Positions 42,957-55,456 of a stretch of DNA of 64,000 nucleotides are shown in pieces. A program made the position numbers and the translations under genes. The stretch's first letter is position 1. Every line of letters begins with the position of its first letter. The stretch lies in assembly GCA_019912315.1 (NCBI GenBank), contig JAIOJA010000016.1, positions 124,001 through 188,000 of the forward strand, read 5' to 3'. The notes beneath the pieces were generated by a model. That model saw nothing but the letters and a program-made list of their open reading frames with translations. It had not been told where the DNA came from and searched no databases. The stretch is from Planctomycetota bacterium (lineage in GTDB: Bacteria > Planctomycetota > UBA8742 > UBA2392).

Positions 42957-43787
42957 TTAGCCCAGGCGCATCAGATTCACGTGATAGGCGCGCTTCAGGG
43001 GCGGATAGACCGCGCCAAGCAATGGTCCAAGATATCGGTAGTAGGCCGGCAGGCGCCTCGGGTGGGCATACAACATGCTGTAGAAGCTGCGTGCATCCAG
43101 TATCTGGTAGCGGTCGTCCCAGAATTCCACTTCCCGCGCGTTGCTCACGGACCACGTGAACTCCGCCTCGAAGTAACGCATGGCGTCGTGGCGGCGCTGG
43201 TGGCGCAACACCAGCGGCGTCATGGAATCGTACGCGAACAACCCGCCGGGCAGTGCGTCGGCCATGCGGGCAAACAGGGCGCGGACCTCTTCCGGATGAA
43301 AGTACACCAGCACGCCTTCGCTGGCGATGAACCAGGGCCCCCGGGATTCCGCGCGCACCTGCGCAAGCCAGTCGTCGTCCAGGGCCGAACCGCTGATCAG
43401 CGTGCGCCTGTCTGTGTCTTCAAAGAACTGGCGCCGCAGGTCCATGGCGTCGGGGAGGTCGAGCTCAAACCAGCGCGCGCGCCCGTTGTCAACGCGCTCA
43501 AAGCGGCTGTTCAGCCCGACGCCCAATTCAATGACCGTGCCTTCGGGAAAGTCGTTCAGAAAGGCCCGCACCCAGCGATCAACCTGCGCGCCGCGCACGC
43601 AGCAGCCTAGCTGGCTGGCCCGGGCGCCATCCAGGGGCGAGAAGTCGTAGTCCAGGCTGGCAAGAATTTCGCGTGATTTGGGGTCGTGCAGAACCGGCTG
43701 CGCTTCTTCGGACTCGCGGGCCCTTGCCCACAGGGGCACCAGCAGCGTTTCCTGGATTGTGCCCAGCTTTACGGCGGTTTTTGGCAT
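42957..43787 (-). CDS. LCMT-type SAM-dependent O-methyltransferase
   Basis: This 276-residue cytoplasmic enzyme matches the leucine carboxyl methyltransferase-like family often linked to polyketide O-methylation. The SAM motif is VIELGVGLNSRFERVDNG, followed by WFELDLPDAMDLRRQFF (family LP box) and ASEGVLVYFHPEEVRALF. The substrate is unknown and no polyketide gene is nearby. ATG 43787 begins MPKTAVKLGTIQETL, the usual family start; the longer in-frame reading adds about 58 unrelated residues. The gene is convergent with the Clp-like operon and divergent from the secreted protein gene at 44067. Confidence 0.8.
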   Translation of the reverse strand: MPKTAVKLGTIQETLLVPLWARARESEEAQPVLHDPKSREILASLDYDFSPLDGARASQLGCCVRGAQVDRWVRAFLNDFPEGTVIELGVGLNSRFERVDNGRARWFELDLPDAMDLRRQFFEDTDRRTLISGSALDDDWLAQVRAESRGPWFIASEGVLVYFHPEEVRALFARMADALPGGLFAYDSMTPLVLRHQRRHDAMRYFEAEFTWSVSNAREVEFWDDRYQILDARSFYSMLYAHPRRLPAYYRYLGPLLGAVYPPLKRAYHVNLMRLG

Positions 43788-44017
43788 GTGCGCGTCCCGT
43801 CTGGTGTTCCGTCGCGAGTCTGCGGGCAGCCTTCCCGTCTGTCCACACGGGGTTTTCCGCAATTTGCAGCGCCCGCGCGTGCCTGAATTGCAGGGCAACG
43901 CCGAATAATCACGGAATATTCGGAACCGTGTCCCCGAATTGGCCGTTTCAAGGCAGTACACGACACCGAGGCTTCCGGTTTTACACCACGGTTACACGGA
44001 GTGCATTTTCCGGGGCG

Positions 44018-44023
44018 TATACT
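44018..44023 (+). promoter_or_regulatory. Candidate -10 element (TATACT)
   Basis: TATACT lies 44 bases before the secreted protein start. A TTACAC at 43992-43997 gives a long 20-bp spacer, so the -35 is uncertain. A GTGGCC/GGCCAC stem (44030-44046) lies in the leader. Confidence 0.4.
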
Positions 44024-44066
44024 TCAACAGTGGCCACGGGGGCCACACACCAAAAGGAGCAGTGCT

Positions 44067-44609
44067 ATGAAATACCTTGGCAGAAACACCCTGAGCATCC
44101 TGGGCATCGCCGCTGTTACGATGCTCGCCACGCTGGCCTTCATGGGCCCCAACGGCGTACAGGCCGAAGACGGCGAAGACGCCAAGAACGCGGCTACCCT
44201 GGCAAAAGTAAGCCCCGAAATTTCTACCCCGAAGCTGGAAGAGGACAACTGCACGATCACCCTGACCGCGGACAAGGAAACGTACACGGTAGGCGACAAG
44301 CCGGTGCTGACGTTCACGGTCAAGAACGACAGTGACAAGGAAGTCGTCAAAAGCGTCAAGGTTTCCATGTTTGCCCGTGACCTTGAGTCACGCGGGCGTA
44401 TGCCTGCGATGGCCATTGAGGTGTGGACGAAGACCACGGAAGTAACCCTCGCGGCCGGCGAAACCAAGACAGTAACCCTTGAGACGGGCACCGCCATCGC
44501 GGAACACAACGCGACATCGTTCCGTATGTCTGGCGCGACTGACGTGCTGTCCAAGGAAGCCAAGCTGCGCAAGGCCGTTGAAGAAGTGGCACGCCGCAAC
44601 ACGAACTAG
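44067..44609 (+). CDS. Secreted protein with Ig-like fold, unknown function
   Basis: This 180-residue protein has a Sec signal peptide (about 1-33, cleavage after GVQA). A mature beta-sandwich-like region contains CTITLTADKETYTVGDKPV, TFTVKNDSDKEVV and TLAAGETKTVTLE. The pattern of K/D-rich strands resembles intracellular-proteinase-inhibitor (BsuPI)-like or CARDB-like domains, but I cannot assign a family. AAAGGAG at 44053-44059 sets the start. It is followed after eight bases by the deiminase-like gene, so the two are probably cotranscribed and may act together outside the cytoplasmic membrane. Confidence 0.55.
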   Translation: MKYLGRNTLSILGIAAVTMLATLAFMGPNGVQAEDGEDAKNAATLAKVSPEISTPKLEEDNCTITLTADKETYTVGDKPVLTFTVKNDSDKEVVKSVKVSMFARDLESRGRMPAMAIEVWTKTTEVTLAAGETKTVTLETGTAIAEHNATSFRMSGATDVLSKEAKLRKAVEEVARRNTN

Positions 44610-44617
44610 GACCAGTC

Positions 44618-45760
44618 ATGCGCGTGCCGGGCAAACTGTCGTGGTACTACTGGCCGCTGGGGGTAACCCTGGGGCTGCTCGCGGCCTTCCTTGTCATGCC
44701 TCTGCTTGACAAGGACGAGGCCCGGGCGGAGTCCACTGTCGGCCCGATACTGAGCGACTGCGATGGCGCGCTGCGTGAGCTGGTGATTCAGTACACCCCG
44801 GACTCGGCGGAAATCGTGGCTGCTCCTTACCGCGACTTTCTGACCCAGTTGCCTGAAGCGGTCACGGTGCACGTTGTGTGCCGTGACCGCGCCGCATTTG
44901 ACGAGCTGGCAGGCCATGTGGGTGAGGTGCGTTGCCGTCTGCACCCCGTATTTGCCGACCACCCCATGACATCATGGTCGCGCGACCGCTGGATCGCGCT
45001 TGAGCCCGCGGGCGATGCAACGGCGTTCACGTTGCTTTCGCCGCGCGGCGAAATGGGCGCCGACGCCTGGCCCGAACGCAAGGGAGACGAAGGCATCGGC
45101 GACGATCTGGCCGGCGCGCTCGCGAACCTGGACAGCGCCCGCAGCGAACTGTACTTCGACGGCGGCGACTTCGTGTGCGACCACGAAACCGCGTTCGTCA
45201 CCCCGAACGTGCGCCTGCGCAACCTGCAAGTGACAGTAAAGACGGAAATTGAGCTGCTGCGCCGCCTGCGTGAAATCACCGGGCGCACGGTCGTGCTGCT
45301 GGAGGACGCACCGGACCACCACGCCGGAATGTACATGATGACCCTGGGAGAACGCCGGGTGATGGTCGGCGATCCGTCCATGGCGAAGGCGCTGCTGACG
45401 GACGCAGAGATCGCCGCGCTGCCGCTGCCATACGCCGCTGACTTCAGTGCCGAAACACAGGCGCTGTTTGATTCCGTGGCCGAGCAGTGCCGCAACGCGG
45501 GATATGAAGTCATCCGCGTTCCTGTGGGGCCGTGCAAGGACGGTCGCACTTTTCTGACCACGCTGAACAGCGTGCTGGACGAGCGCGACGGGCAGCGCAC
45601 GGTGTACATGCCTGTGATCGACGGCGCGCGCAAGCTGAACGAAGCCGCGGAGAAAGTCTGGCGCGAGGCCGGTTTTGAGGTCCGGCGCGTCAACTGCACG
45701 ACATGCTACCGATGGTTCGGAAGTCTGCGCTGCCTGGTCAACGTAAGCAACAGGGGCTGA
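44618..45760 (+). CDS. Membrane-anchored agmatine/arginine deiminase-like (pentein) protein
   Basis: This 380-residue protein has an N-terminal transmembrane anchor (about 9-28, WYYWPLGVTLGLLAAFLVM). A pentein-fold domain like the peptidyl-arginine/agmatine deiminases follows. Catalytic-type residues visible are D181-GG-D184 in YFDGGDFV, H234/H235 in DHHAGMYM, and C372 in SLRCLVNV near the end. SWSRDRW (about 110) fits the substrate pocket. It would hydrolyse a guanidino group outside the cytoplasm; the substrate (free agmatine or protein arginine) is unknown. It follows the secreted beta-sandwich protein in one operon. An inactive pentein cannot be excluded but the key residues are there. 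Confidence 0.75.
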   Translation: MRVPGKLSWYYWPLGVTLGLLAAFLVMPLLDKDEARAESTVGPILSDCDGALRELVIQYTPDSAEIVAAPYRDFLTQLPEAVTVHVVCRDRAAFDELAGHVGEVRCRLHPVFADHPMTSWSRDRWIALEPAGDATAFTLLSPRGEMGADAWPERKGDEGIGDDLAGALANLDSARSELYFDGGDFVCDHETAFVTPNVRLRNLQVTVKTEIELLRRLREITGRTVVLLEDAPDHHAGMYMMTLGERRVMVGDPSMAKALLTDAEIAALPLPYAADFSAETQALFDSVAEQCRNAGYEVIRVPVGPCKDGRTFLTTLNSVLDERDGQRTVYMPVIDGARKLNEAAEKVWREAGFEVRRVNCTTCYRWFGSLRCLVNVSNRG

Positions 45761-45770
45761 GCGGCGCGGA

Positions 45771-47642
45771 TCACAGCGTCCCGAAGGTCCCTGCCTCAAG
45801 CGTTGACACCAGCGCGCGCATTGCGGCTTCCCCGCGAACGCTGGTGCCCTTTGAGTCGACCCGTGGCGAATACGCCGCTATCGCCAGCCGCCCGGGGACG
45901 ACGGCAACGAGCCCGCCCGATATGCCGCTCTTGGCCGGAATGCCGACGTCGAACGCGAACTGACCTGAACCGTCGTGAAGCCCGCAGGTGTACATCAGCG
46001 CCAATACGTGTTTCACGTAAGCCGGGTCGAGCGCGTCGGCCTTCGTGACTGGATTCCTGCCGCCTGCGGCCAGTGTGGCCCCCATCCTCGCAAGTTGTTT
46101 GGTGGTTGTGACCACGGAGCATTGCTGGAGATACAGGTCGAGCGCCGCTTCTTCATCAGCAACGACCTCAAAGTTCCGCAGCAGGCAGGCGATTGCATGA
46201 TTGCGCTCGCCGGCCTCGCGCTCGGCCACGAGCACACGCAGATCCACCTTCATGCGCGGCTCGCCTGCGAACCTGCCCAGCCCCGCAAGCACATGGTTCA
46301 GGCGCGCGGTCGCATCCTTGCCGGGGATCAGCCCGCAGGTCGCGATGGCGCCGGCATTGGAGAGCGGGTTGAACGGGCGATTCGTGTCAGGGTCCAACAC
46401 GATCGCGTTGAACGGATTGCCGCTCGGCTCGAATCCAACGCGCTGGTGCAGTGCCTCTACGCCATGCACCTGCAGCGCCAAAGCATACGTGAACGGGTTG
46501 GCCGCCGCCTGAAGGGTGAAGGGCGTGTCGGCATCTCCGGCATGGAATTCTTCGCCGTCGACAGTGCAGATCGCCAGCCCGAACAGTTCCGGGTCTGCTT
46601 CCGCGAGCTCGGGAATGTAGGTCGCAACCGCGCCGCCGCGATCATTGAGCGCGTCGGCATGAGCCTTGGCGAGCAGCTGCCGCAGGTCATTCATCGGGCA
46701 AGCGTTGGCGCTCTTGCCAAACGAGTGCAACTCCAGTGCGCTCGACAGATGGCGCATGGCGCGCATACCGCGCACGGAGTTGCCCCGTTCATCAAGCGGC
46801 GGCGCAAACGCGGCCAGGCCTGCGACTCCAGGCGACACACCAATCAACCCGCCGCTTACGCCGCTTTTGGCGGGAACGCCTGCATGAAACGCAAACTCGC
46901 CCGCGGAGTCGTACAGCCCGCAGGTCAGCATGACTGTCAGAGCGCTGGGTACGACCGCCGCCGGGATGACACGCTTTCCGGTAACCGGATTCACTCCGTG
47001 GTTGGCCAGCGTCGCGGCCATGACGGCCAGATCCCGGCAACTGACCAGGATCGAGCACTGCCGGAAATACAGGTCCAGTGTCTGCTCTACGTCGGCGTCT
47101 AACATGCGGAAGTGTTTCATCAGGTGCGCGATAGCGCGGTTGCGATGTCCGGAGTCTTCCTCTGACAGGTTTACCGGCAGGTCCACCTGAACACGATCCC
47201 GCCCGGCGGCAAGGGCGACCAACTCAAGCACACGATCAAGCGCAGACTGGCCGCCCATGGGCTGGATCATGCTGGCTACTGCAATCGCGCCGGCGTTGAT
47301 CATCGGGTTGTGCGGGCGGTTAGTACCCTGCTCAAGTCGAATGATGGAATTGAATGCGTCGCCGGTTGGCTCAACGCCGACTCGTCGATGCACGGCCTCA
47401 GCACCGTAATCGGCCAAGGCGAGCGCGTACACGAAAGGTTTGGATATAGACTGAATCGTGAACTCGTGGTCGGCGTCTCCCAGCGCGTGGACAGTCCCGT
47501 CAACAGTGCAGGCGGCAACGGCCAGCAGTGCAGGGTCAGCGGTAGCAAGTTCAGGGATATAATCGGCGACGCGCCCGCCGGTTGCCTGCCGGGCTTGCTC
47601 ATACGCTTCGGTAAGCGCCAGTTTCATCGTGTCGGAGAGCAC
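45771..47642 (-). CDS. Tandem-duplicated glutaminase, second half inactive
   Basis: This 623-residue cytoplasmic protein consists of two glutaminase (serine-dependent, beta-lactamase-like fold) domains, about 1-310 and 318-623. A normal GlsA is about 310 residues. The first half has the nucleophile S65 and K68 in QSISKPF, NPMINAGAI, and the PAKSGVSGGL segment, so it should convert glutamine to glutamate and ammonia. In the second half the same site reads QAAANPF (A379, N382), while the rest (NPLSNAGAI, CGLHDGSGQF, PAKSGISGGL) is conserved. It is probably a pseudoenzyme kept for dimerisation or regulation. The start is GTG 47642, three bases after the transglutaminase-fusion stop; ATG 47627 is possible. 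It is the last gene of the amidoligase operon. Confidence 0.92.
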   Translation of the reverse strand: MLSDTMKLALTEAYEQARQATGGRVADYIPELATADPALLAVAACTVDGTVHALGDADHEFTIQSISKPFVYALALADYGAEAVHRRVGVEPTGDAFNSIIRLEQGTNRPHNPMINAGAIAVASMIQPMGGQSALDRVLELVALAAGRDRVQVDLPVNLSEEDSGHRNRAIAHLMKHFRMLDADVEQTLDLYFRQCSILVSCRDLAVMAATLANHGVNPVTGKRVIPAAVVPSALTVMLTCGLYDSAGEFAFHAGVPAKSGVSGGLIGVSPGVAGLAAFAPPLDERGNSVRGMRAMRHLSSALELHSFGKSANACPMNDLRQLLAKAHADALNDRGGAVATYIPELAEADPELFGLAICTVDGEEFHAGDADTPFTLQAAANPFTYALALQVHGVEALHQRVGFEPSGNPFNAIVLDPDTNRPFNPLSNAGAIATCGLIPGKDATARLNHVLAGLGRFAGEPRMKVDLRVLVAEREAGERNHAIACLLRNFEVVADEEAALDLYLQQCSVVTTTKQLARMGATLAAGGRNPVTKADALDPAYVKHVLALMYTCGLHDGSGQFAFDVGIPAKSGISGGLVAVVPGRLAIAAYSPRVDSKGTSVRGEAAMRALVSTLEAGTFGTL

Positions 47643-47645
47643 GGC

Positions 47646-49496
<1,851 letters not shown>

Positions 49497-49539
49497 CGCG
49501 GCTCCGCTTTCCAAGGCCGCCCGCAGACAGTCGAACGTG

Positions 49540-50553
49540 TCAGCTCTGGCCCTGGGTCATGCTGCCCATCTTCATCATTTTTGCCATCTGCGGCAGTGGC
49601 GGGTCGAAGAAATCCAGACGCATGGCCTCGCAGATCCTGGCGGTTTCTTCGACGATCCGGGTGCACTCTTTGTGAATCCCGGCTTTTGCGCTAGTGATAT
49701 CCTCGATCTTCGTATCCGCCAGTCGTGCGTGAAGCGCGCCCAGCAACTCCGCTGACTGTTCTCCGATTGGCCCGGAATCGGCTCCGCGCACCCGCTGGAT
49801 GAAGTTTACGGCACGCCCGATGCAGTGCAGGATGCTGCGCGGAAAGTCGGGCTCAAGAATCAGAAAGCCTGCAATCGAGGGTCCGCCGAACTGCACGCCG
49901 GACTTCTTGAAAAAACTCTCGTAGCCCGAGCACGACCGCAACAGCGCGATCCACTCGATGCCTTCTTCGAGCGACTCTTTGTCCGGGCGCGACGGCCCCA
50001 TGGCATGGTACTTCACGTCGAGCACACGGGCGGTCTGGCTGGCGCGCTCCAGCAACATGCCAAGCCGCATGAAGTTGAACGGGTCGTTGTGCATCACGGT
50101 GTTGTGTGTCAGCCCGTGAAACAGCGCGCACTGCTCTTTGACCTCGGAGTAAAACTGGTGCGGGTCCCTGGCGAAGCTCTTCTGCCCGCTTTCACCGAGC
50201 CACAGCCAAAAGGCGTTCAGCGCTTCCCACATTTCGAGGCTGATGGTGTCGCGAATGCTGCGGGCATTTTCCCGCGCCCAGCGAAGCGAACTCATGATCG
50301 ACACCGGGTTCTCTTCGTCGAACACCATGTAGTTCTGAACCGCCTGGGCGTCATCGGCCGAGTCCGCGCCGAACCTCTCTATGAAGCGGGGCTCTTCGCC
50401 GGCCACGATCAGTACGGGGCGCCAGCGTTCCTGGTCGTTCGTCTGCGTGTCGAGTACAACCAATAGATTGACATCGAGCAGGCGTGCGACGTTCTCCACG
50501 CGCTCCATGTAGCGGTAAAGCCAGAAGCAACTGTCTGCCACGCGTGAGATCAT
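49540..50553 (-). CDS. Alpha-E domain protein (COG2307)
   Basis: This 337-residue all-helical protein begins [29 protein letters not shown], the standard start of the alpha-E family. Repeated E-containing helices and a C-terminal [10 protein letters not shown]-type helix follow. Its molecular role is unknown, but it almost always accompanies the circularly permuted ATP-grasp protein and a transglutaminase. ATG 50553 is preferred over ATG 50565 because it makes an ATGA overlap with the upstream ATP-grasp stop and matches the family N terminus. It may serve as a substrate carrier or scaffold for the amidoligase; this is inference. Confidence 0.9.
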   Translation of the reverse strand: MISRVADSCFWLYRYMERVENVARLLDVNLLVVLDTQTNDQERWRPVLIVAGEEPRFIERFGADSADDAQAVQNYMVFDEENPVSIMSSLRWARENARSIRDTISLEMWEALNAFWLWLGESGQKSFARDPHQFYSEVKEQCALFHGLTHNTVMHNDPFNFMRLGMLLERASQTARVLDVKYHAMGPSRPDKESLEEGIEWIALLRSCSGYESFFKKSGVQFGGPSIAGFLILEPDFPRSILHCIGRAVNFIQRVRGADSGPIGEQSAELLGALHARLADTKIEDITSAKAGIHKECTRIVEETARICEAMRLDFFDPPLPQMAKMMKMGSMTQGQS

Positions 50554-52055
50554 CCCATCACCCATGTGTCTTTGCTGCCGCCACCCTGGCTCGAATTCAC
50601 CACGTAGCTGCCTTCAACCAATGCAACCCGAGTCAGCCCACCGGGCAGCACCCAGGAATCTTTGCCTGTCACGATATACGGGCGCAAGTCAACGCGGCGC
50701 GGCCGCATATCGGACCCCGACCACGTCGGGCACGTGCTGAATTCGACACGAGGTTGTGCGATGTAGCCGCGCGGGTTGGCGCGAATCTGTTCCGCGAATG
50801 CGTCCCGTTCCTTCTTGGTTGCCTGCGGCCCCATCAACATGCCGTAGCCGCCGCTTTCGTCGACGGATTTGACGACCATCCTGGACAGATTCGCCAGTAC
50901 ATGTTCACGGTCTTTGTCGCGGGCACAGATGAACGTCTCGACCTGATCAAGGATCGGCTCTTCACTAAGGTAGAAGCGGATCATGTCCGGCACGTAGGGA
51001 TACACGGCCTTGTCGTCGGCCACGCCGTTGCCGATTGCGTTGGCCAATGCAACGTTACCCTTCGCGTAGGCGCCCATGATTCCGGGCACGCCCAGCAATG
51101 AGTCGGGGCGGAATACCTTCGGGTCCATGAACTGGTCATCGACGCGGCGGTAGATGACGCCGACGCGCTGCGGGCCCTTGGTTGTCTTGACGAATACTTT
51201 GTCTTGCCAGACGAACAGGTCCTGTCCCTGTACCAGCTCACACCCCATGCTGCGGGCGAGGAAGCTGTGCTCAAAGTAGGCCGAGTTGAACGGCCCCGGC
51301 GTCAGGATCAGCAGACGCGGCGCCACACCTTCGGGGGCGACGCCGGTCAGGGCTTCGCGCAGTCGCAACGGGTACTCGTCTACGTTGCGGACCTTGGCCT
51401 GTGTGAAAACCTTCGGGAACACGCGCTTCATGATGCGGCGGTTTTCCAGCACGTAGCTGACACCGGAGGGGGTGCGGATGTTGTCTTCAAGCACGCAGAA
51501 GCTGCCGTCCGGACGCCGGATCAGGTCGATGCCGGCTACGTGCACATACACGCCGTTCAGCGGCTTGATGCCTTTGACCTGTTTGAGAAATCCCTTGCTG
51601 CCTTCAACAAGCTCGCGCGGGATGACGTTCTCTTTCAGCAGGCGTTGTTCGCCGTAGACGTCCGCAAGGAACATGTTCAGTGCACGGATGCGCTGCGTGA
51701 GACCGCGCTCAAGACGAGGCCAGTCGCTGCCGGATACAGGGCGCGGAATCAGATCGAAGGGAAAGATCTTCTCTTCGCCCCGTTTGTCCGAGTAAACCTT
51801 GAAGGTGATGCCGCCCTTCAGAAACGCCGCGTTGGCGAGTTTCTGCCGCGCTTTGAACTCACCGGCACCAATCGAATCAATCGAGTTTACAAGCGCACCC
51901 AGCGCACCGTGGGGCGCACCGTCGACGCCGAACAGCTCGTCGAAGCAGTTGCCCAGTGGTTTGTAGCCTGAAAATACGTTGTTCGCGGCTGCCTGTTTGC
52001 CGCGCCCCTTGGGCGCCTTTTTGCTCTCAGCCACGAACGCTCCAGTCCATGCCAT
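50550..52055 (-). CDS. Circularly permuted ATP-grasp protein (COG2308)
   Basis: This 501-residue protein has the landmark segments of the circularly permuted ATP-grasp family. These are [44 protein letters not shown] and, near the end, [17 protein letters not shown] with [13 protein letters not shown]. It should form an amide bond through an acyl-phosphate, most likely peptide-like, on an unknown acceptor. It leads the leftward operon: alpha-E, amidotransferase-transglutaminase and glutaminase follow. A TACAAT-GCCCGC promoter lies just upstream, giving a leader of about 12 bases. An 88-bp divergent region separates it from the opposite operon. Confidence 0.92.
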   Translation of the reverse strand: MAWTGAFVAESKKAPKGRGKQAAANNVFSGYKPLGNCFDELFGVDGAPHGALGALVNSIDSIGAGEFKARQKLANAAFLKGGITFKVYSDKRGEEKIFPFDLIPRPVSGSDWPRLERGLTQRIRALNMFLADVYGEQRLLKENVIPRELVEGSKGFLKQVKGIKPLNGVYVHVAGIDLIRRPDGSFCVLEDNIRTPSGVSYVLENRRIMKRVFPKVFTQAKVRNVDEYPLRLREALTGVAPEGVAPRLLILTPGPFNSAYFEHSFLARSMGCELVQGQDLFVWQDKVFVKTTKGPQRVGVIYRRVDDQFMDPKVFRPDSLLGVPGIMGAYAKGNVALANAIGNGVADDKAVYPYVPDMIRFYLSEEPILDQVETFICARDKDREHVLANLSRMVVKSVDESGGYGMLMGPQATKKERDAFAEQIRANPRGYIAQPRVEFSTCPTWSGSDMRPRRVDLRPYIVTGKDSWVLPGGLTRVALVEGSYVVNSSQGGGSKDTWVMG

Positions 52056-52073
52056 TGGTAGATAGTCGCGGGC

Positions 52074-52079
52074 ATTGTA
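52074..52079 (-). promoter_or_regulatory. Candidate -10 element (TACAAT) of leftward amidoligase operon
   Basis: On the minus strand TACAAT is followed by GCCCGC and then, twelve bases later, the ATG at 52055. The short leader has no ribosome binding site. Confidence 0.45.
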
Positions 52080-52143
52080 CTGTTATTCCCCCGCTTTTGG
52101 GACTCTGTGCCCGCGGGGCTCTCTCAGCAAGGCAGTAAATCCA

Positions 52144-55100
52144 ATGCGCGTTCGAATCAAACATGTCACCCGCTACCTCTATGGAGCGGAAGTTGTTCTC
52201 GGCCCGCAGCTGGTGCGCCTGCGTCCGGCGGAACACGCCCGGGCGAAGTTGCTGTCGTACAATCTCGACATCTCGCCAGAGTGCGAAGTTCGATGGCAGT
52301 ACGACCCGTGGGGCAACCAGATTGCGCGCCTCACCTTCGGCAAGGGCGTCAAACCACACGAGTTCTGCGTTACCGTCGATGCATCGTTCGACATTCGCCC
52401 GGTCAATCCGTTCAACTTCTTCATTGATGACCGCTGCACCGAAGTACCGTTCGACTACCCCGACGGGATGCAGGCCGAGCTGACACCATTCCTGAAACAT
52501 GCCAAGCCGTCTGCGCGACTGGCCGCCTTCGTCAATCAAGTTCCGTTTGAAGGCAAGCCGACGGATTACCTCGTCGCGCTGAACACGCACGTTGCAAAAT
52601 CAATTCGCTACATCATCCGCAATGAGCCGGGAATCCAGACCAGCGAAGAGACGCTGGAGAAGGCCTCCGGTTCATGCCGCGACAGCGCGATTCTGCTGGT
52701 GGACTGCCTGCGTACTCACGGCATCGCGGCGCGATTCTGCAGCGGCTATCTCGTGCAGCTTGCCGACGAAGGCAACATTCCGGACATCGCCAAGGGCGTG
52801 TCCAGCGACGTGCTGGACCTGCACGCCTGGGCCGAGGCGTACATCCCGGGCGGTGGCTGGGTCGGGCTGGATGGAACTTCCGGGCTGCTCTGTGGTGAAG
52901 GGCACATCCCGCTTGCCAGTACCGTGAACCCCGAACTGGCAGCGCCGATTGCCGGTACATCAAGTATCGCCGCGAAAAACTTTGAGTTTGAAATGAGCGT
53001 CACGCGGCTGGGTCACGAGCCAAGCCCGCGCAAGCCATACACCGACGAGCAGTGGGAAGCACTTTGCGCTGCAGGCGAACGCGCCGACAAGGCAATCATC
53101 GACCAGGGCCTTCGCCTCACGATGGGCGGCGAGCCGACGTGGACATCACGTGAGCACCCGGGGTTGCCGGAATGGAACACCGAGGCGCTGGGTGACAGTA
53201 AGTGGCGGCAGGGCCTGCGGCTGGCACGCCAGCTCCAGACGCGCCTCGGTGACCAGCCACTGGTCATGCAGCACATGGGCAAGCTGTACCCGGGCGAAAG
53301 TCTGCCGCGCTGGGTACTCCGCCTGTTGTGGCGGGCCGATGGCTTACCCTGCTGGCAGGCTTCAGAGTTGCTTGACCTTTCGGACCGCCAACCCGGCTCC
53401 GAACCCGTACTGTGCACCGAGCCGGAGATCGCACAGGCGCGCAAGTTTGCGCAGCATCTGGCCAATGAGCTCGGCGTTAAGAGCGACCTGATCGCTGGCT
53501 TCGAAGACCCTTGGGTCTTTCTGGCGCGCGAAGAAAATCTACCCACCGACGTGGACCCACTCACGGCCGACCTCAGCGATTCCGAAGAGCGCAGGCAACT
53601 CGCGCGCGCACTCTCAAGGGGCCTTAATAAGGAAGTCGGCTACGCCATTCCGCTGCGCCGCGAAGAGGGCGGCTGGAAAACAAGCAAGTGGAGCTTCCGC
53701 CGCAAGCACTGCTTCCTGATACCCGGCGACAGCCCGATGGGCCTGCGCCTGCCGCTTGACCGTATCCACGGTGTCGCGCCCGAGGATCACCTTCGCGACC
53801 GAACCATGCCGCAGCCGGGTTTGCCCGACTTCGGCCAGCAAAGAGTTCAGCGCGCGACCGACGTCGTCAGTCCCGGCGCTCAACCGTCAGACGACTCAGG
53901 TGAAGTCATCCGAACCTGCCTGTGTGTTGAACCTCGTGACGGTGCACTGAACATCTTCATGCCGCCGGTTACGTCAGGCGATGACTTCCTGGAATTACTG
54001 AGCGCCGTCGAAGCGACGGCCGTCAGCATGAGCCAGAAGATCCGCGTGGAAGGCTACCCGCCGCCGCGCGATCCCCGGATTCAGGAGTGCCTGGTTACGC
54101 CCGACCCGGGTGTCATTGAGGTAAACCTGCCGGTCACCGAAAAGCTGGCTGACTACACGCACTTGCTGGAAGTCATCAACGACGCGGCCAATCACGCCGG
54201 GCTGAGTACTGAAAAGTACCAGTTGGACGGGCGAGAAGTCGGAAGCGGCGGCGGCAATCACTTGACCCTCGGGGGCCCGACTGCGGTCGAGAGCCCGTTC
54301 CTGAAGCGTCCTGACCTGATTGCGAGCCTGCTGCGATTTGCGCAGAACCACCCCAGTCTCAGTTACTTGTTCACGGGGCTGTTCGTCGGGCCAACGTCAC
54401 AGGCACCGCGCCTTGATGAAGCGCGGATGGATACGCTGTACGAACTCGAGATCGCACTCAACCGGCTGACGGAAAAGTCCGGGCATGGTGCGCCGTGGTT
54501 CACAGACCGCCTGCTGCGCAACCTGTTGACGGACCTTTCGGGCAACACGCACCGCACGGAATTCTGCATCGACAAACTGTACAGTCCGGATGGACCGGCT
54601 GGCCGTCAGGGGCTGCTTGAATTCCGCGCGTTTGAAATGCCGCCCCATGAGCGCATGGCGACGGCGCAGATGCTGCTGGTGCGCTCGCTGGCCGCAAGGT
54701 TCATGAAGCAGCCGTATACCGAGCCGCTGGTTCGCTGGGGCAGCCGCCTGCATGACCAGTTCATGCTGCCGCATTACCTGTGGTCAGACTTCAAAGACAT
54801 CGCGCACGACCTGGCGCTGCATGACCTGCCCATTGACCTTGAGTGGTATCGCCCGTTCCTTGACTACCGCTGCCCGCGCGCGGGTGAGCACCAGATTGAA
54901 GACCTCGGCATCGAAGTCCGCATCGCGCTTGAGCCGTGGATCGTGCTGGGCGAGCAGGCCACCACGGGCACTGTTTCCCGCTACGTTGATTCCAGCGTTG
55001 AGCGTCTTCAGGTCAAGCTCACCGGGCTGACTGAAGGTCGACACGTGGTCACCGCGAACGGCTGGCAGGTTCCGTTGCGCGCGACGGGCGTGGCCGGAGA

Positions 55101-55452
55101 GAGCGTCGCCGGGATCCGATTCCGCGCGTGGCAGCCGCCGCATTGCCTTCAGCCTCACATCGGCGTTCATCATCCGCTGCGCATTGACATCATTGATACC
55201 TGGGGCAAGCGTGCGCTCGGTGCGGCGACGTACCATGTAGTTCACCCCGAAGGCCGAGGCGTTGACGAGCCGCCCCTGACCGCATTCGAGGCCGCGGCCC
55301 GCCGTGCGGAGCGGTTCACCGTGCTGGGGCACTCACCCTGGCCGGCCGAGATCAAACCGACCGTCCCGCATGGGGATCAGCCGGTGTCATTCGATTTGCG
55401 CCGCTACGACCTCGGACGCACGATTCAGGATGACCAGCCCAAGTCCTCGTGA
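52144..55452 (+). CDS. Transglutaminase-DUF2126 (putative amidoligase) fusion
   Basis: This 1102-residue protein begins with a bacterial transglutaminase N-terminal region ([19 protein letters not shown]) and catalytic core: Cys in [15 protein letters not shown], His in [15 protein letters not shown], Asp in GLDGTSG (about 170-270). From about 335 follows DUF2126, a putative amidoligase related to glutamine-synthetase/GCS folds. It shows [18 protein letters not shown] and [12 protein letters not shown], then [12 protein letters not shown] carrying the Glu/Arg residues. It should make or cleave gamma-glutamyl or isopeptide bonds on an unknown substrate. ATG 52144 begins the conserved protein. 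It heads the rightward operon and diverges from the ATP-grasp gene. Confidence 0.92.
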   Translation: MRVRIKHVTRYLYGAEVVLGPQLVRLRPAEHARAKLLSYNLDISPECEVRWQYDPWGNQIARLTFGKGVKPHEFCVTVDASFDIRPVNPFNFFIDDRCTEVPFDYPDGMQAELTPFLKHAKPSARLAAFVNQVPFEGKPTDYLVALNTHVAKSIRYIIRNEPGIQTSEETLEKASGSCRDSAILLVDCLRTHGIAARFCSGYLVQLADEGNIPDIAKGVSSDVLDLHAWAEAYIPGGGWVGLDGTSGLLCGEGHIPLASTVNPELAAPIAGTSSIAAKNFEFEMSVTRLGHEPSPRKPYTDEQWEALCAAGERADKAIIDQGLRLTMGGEPTWTSREHPGLPEWNTEALGDSKWRQGLRLARQLQTRLGDQPLVMQHMGKLYPGESLPRWVLRLLWRADGLPCWQASELLDLSDRQPGSEPVLCTEPEIAQARKFAQHLANELGVKSDLIAGFEDPWVFLAREENLPTDVDPLTADLSDSEERRQLARALSRGLNKEVGYAIPLRREEGGWKTSKWSFRRKHCFLIPGDSPMGLRLPLDRIHGVAPEDHLRDRTMPQPGLPDFGQQRVQRATDVVSPGAQPSDDSGEVIRTCLCVEPRDGALNIFMPPVTSGDDFLELLSAVEATAVSMSQKIRVEGYPPPRDPRIQECLVTPDPGVIEVNLPVTEKLADYTHLLEVINDAANHAGLSTEKYQLDGREVGSGGGNHLTLGGPTAVESPFLKRPDLIASLLRFAQNHPSLSYLFTGLFVGPTSQAPRLDEARMDTLYELEIALNRLTEKSGHGAPWFTDRLLRNLLTDLSGNTHRTEFCIDKLYSPDGPAGRQGLLEFRAFEMPPHERMATAQMLLVRSLAARFMKQPYTEPLVRWGSRLHDQFMLPHYLWSDFKDIAHDLALHDLPIDLEWYRPFLDYRCPRAGEHQIEDLGIEVRIALEPWIVLGEQATTGTVSRYVDSSVERLQVKLTGLTEGRHVVTANGWQVPLRATGVAGESVAGIRFRAWQPPHCLQPHIGVHHPLRIDIIDTWGKRALGAATYHVVHPEGRGVDEPPLTAFEAAARRAERFTVLGHSPWPAEIKPTVPHGDQPVSFDLRRYDLGRTIQDDQPKSS

Positions 55453-55456
55453 CGGC

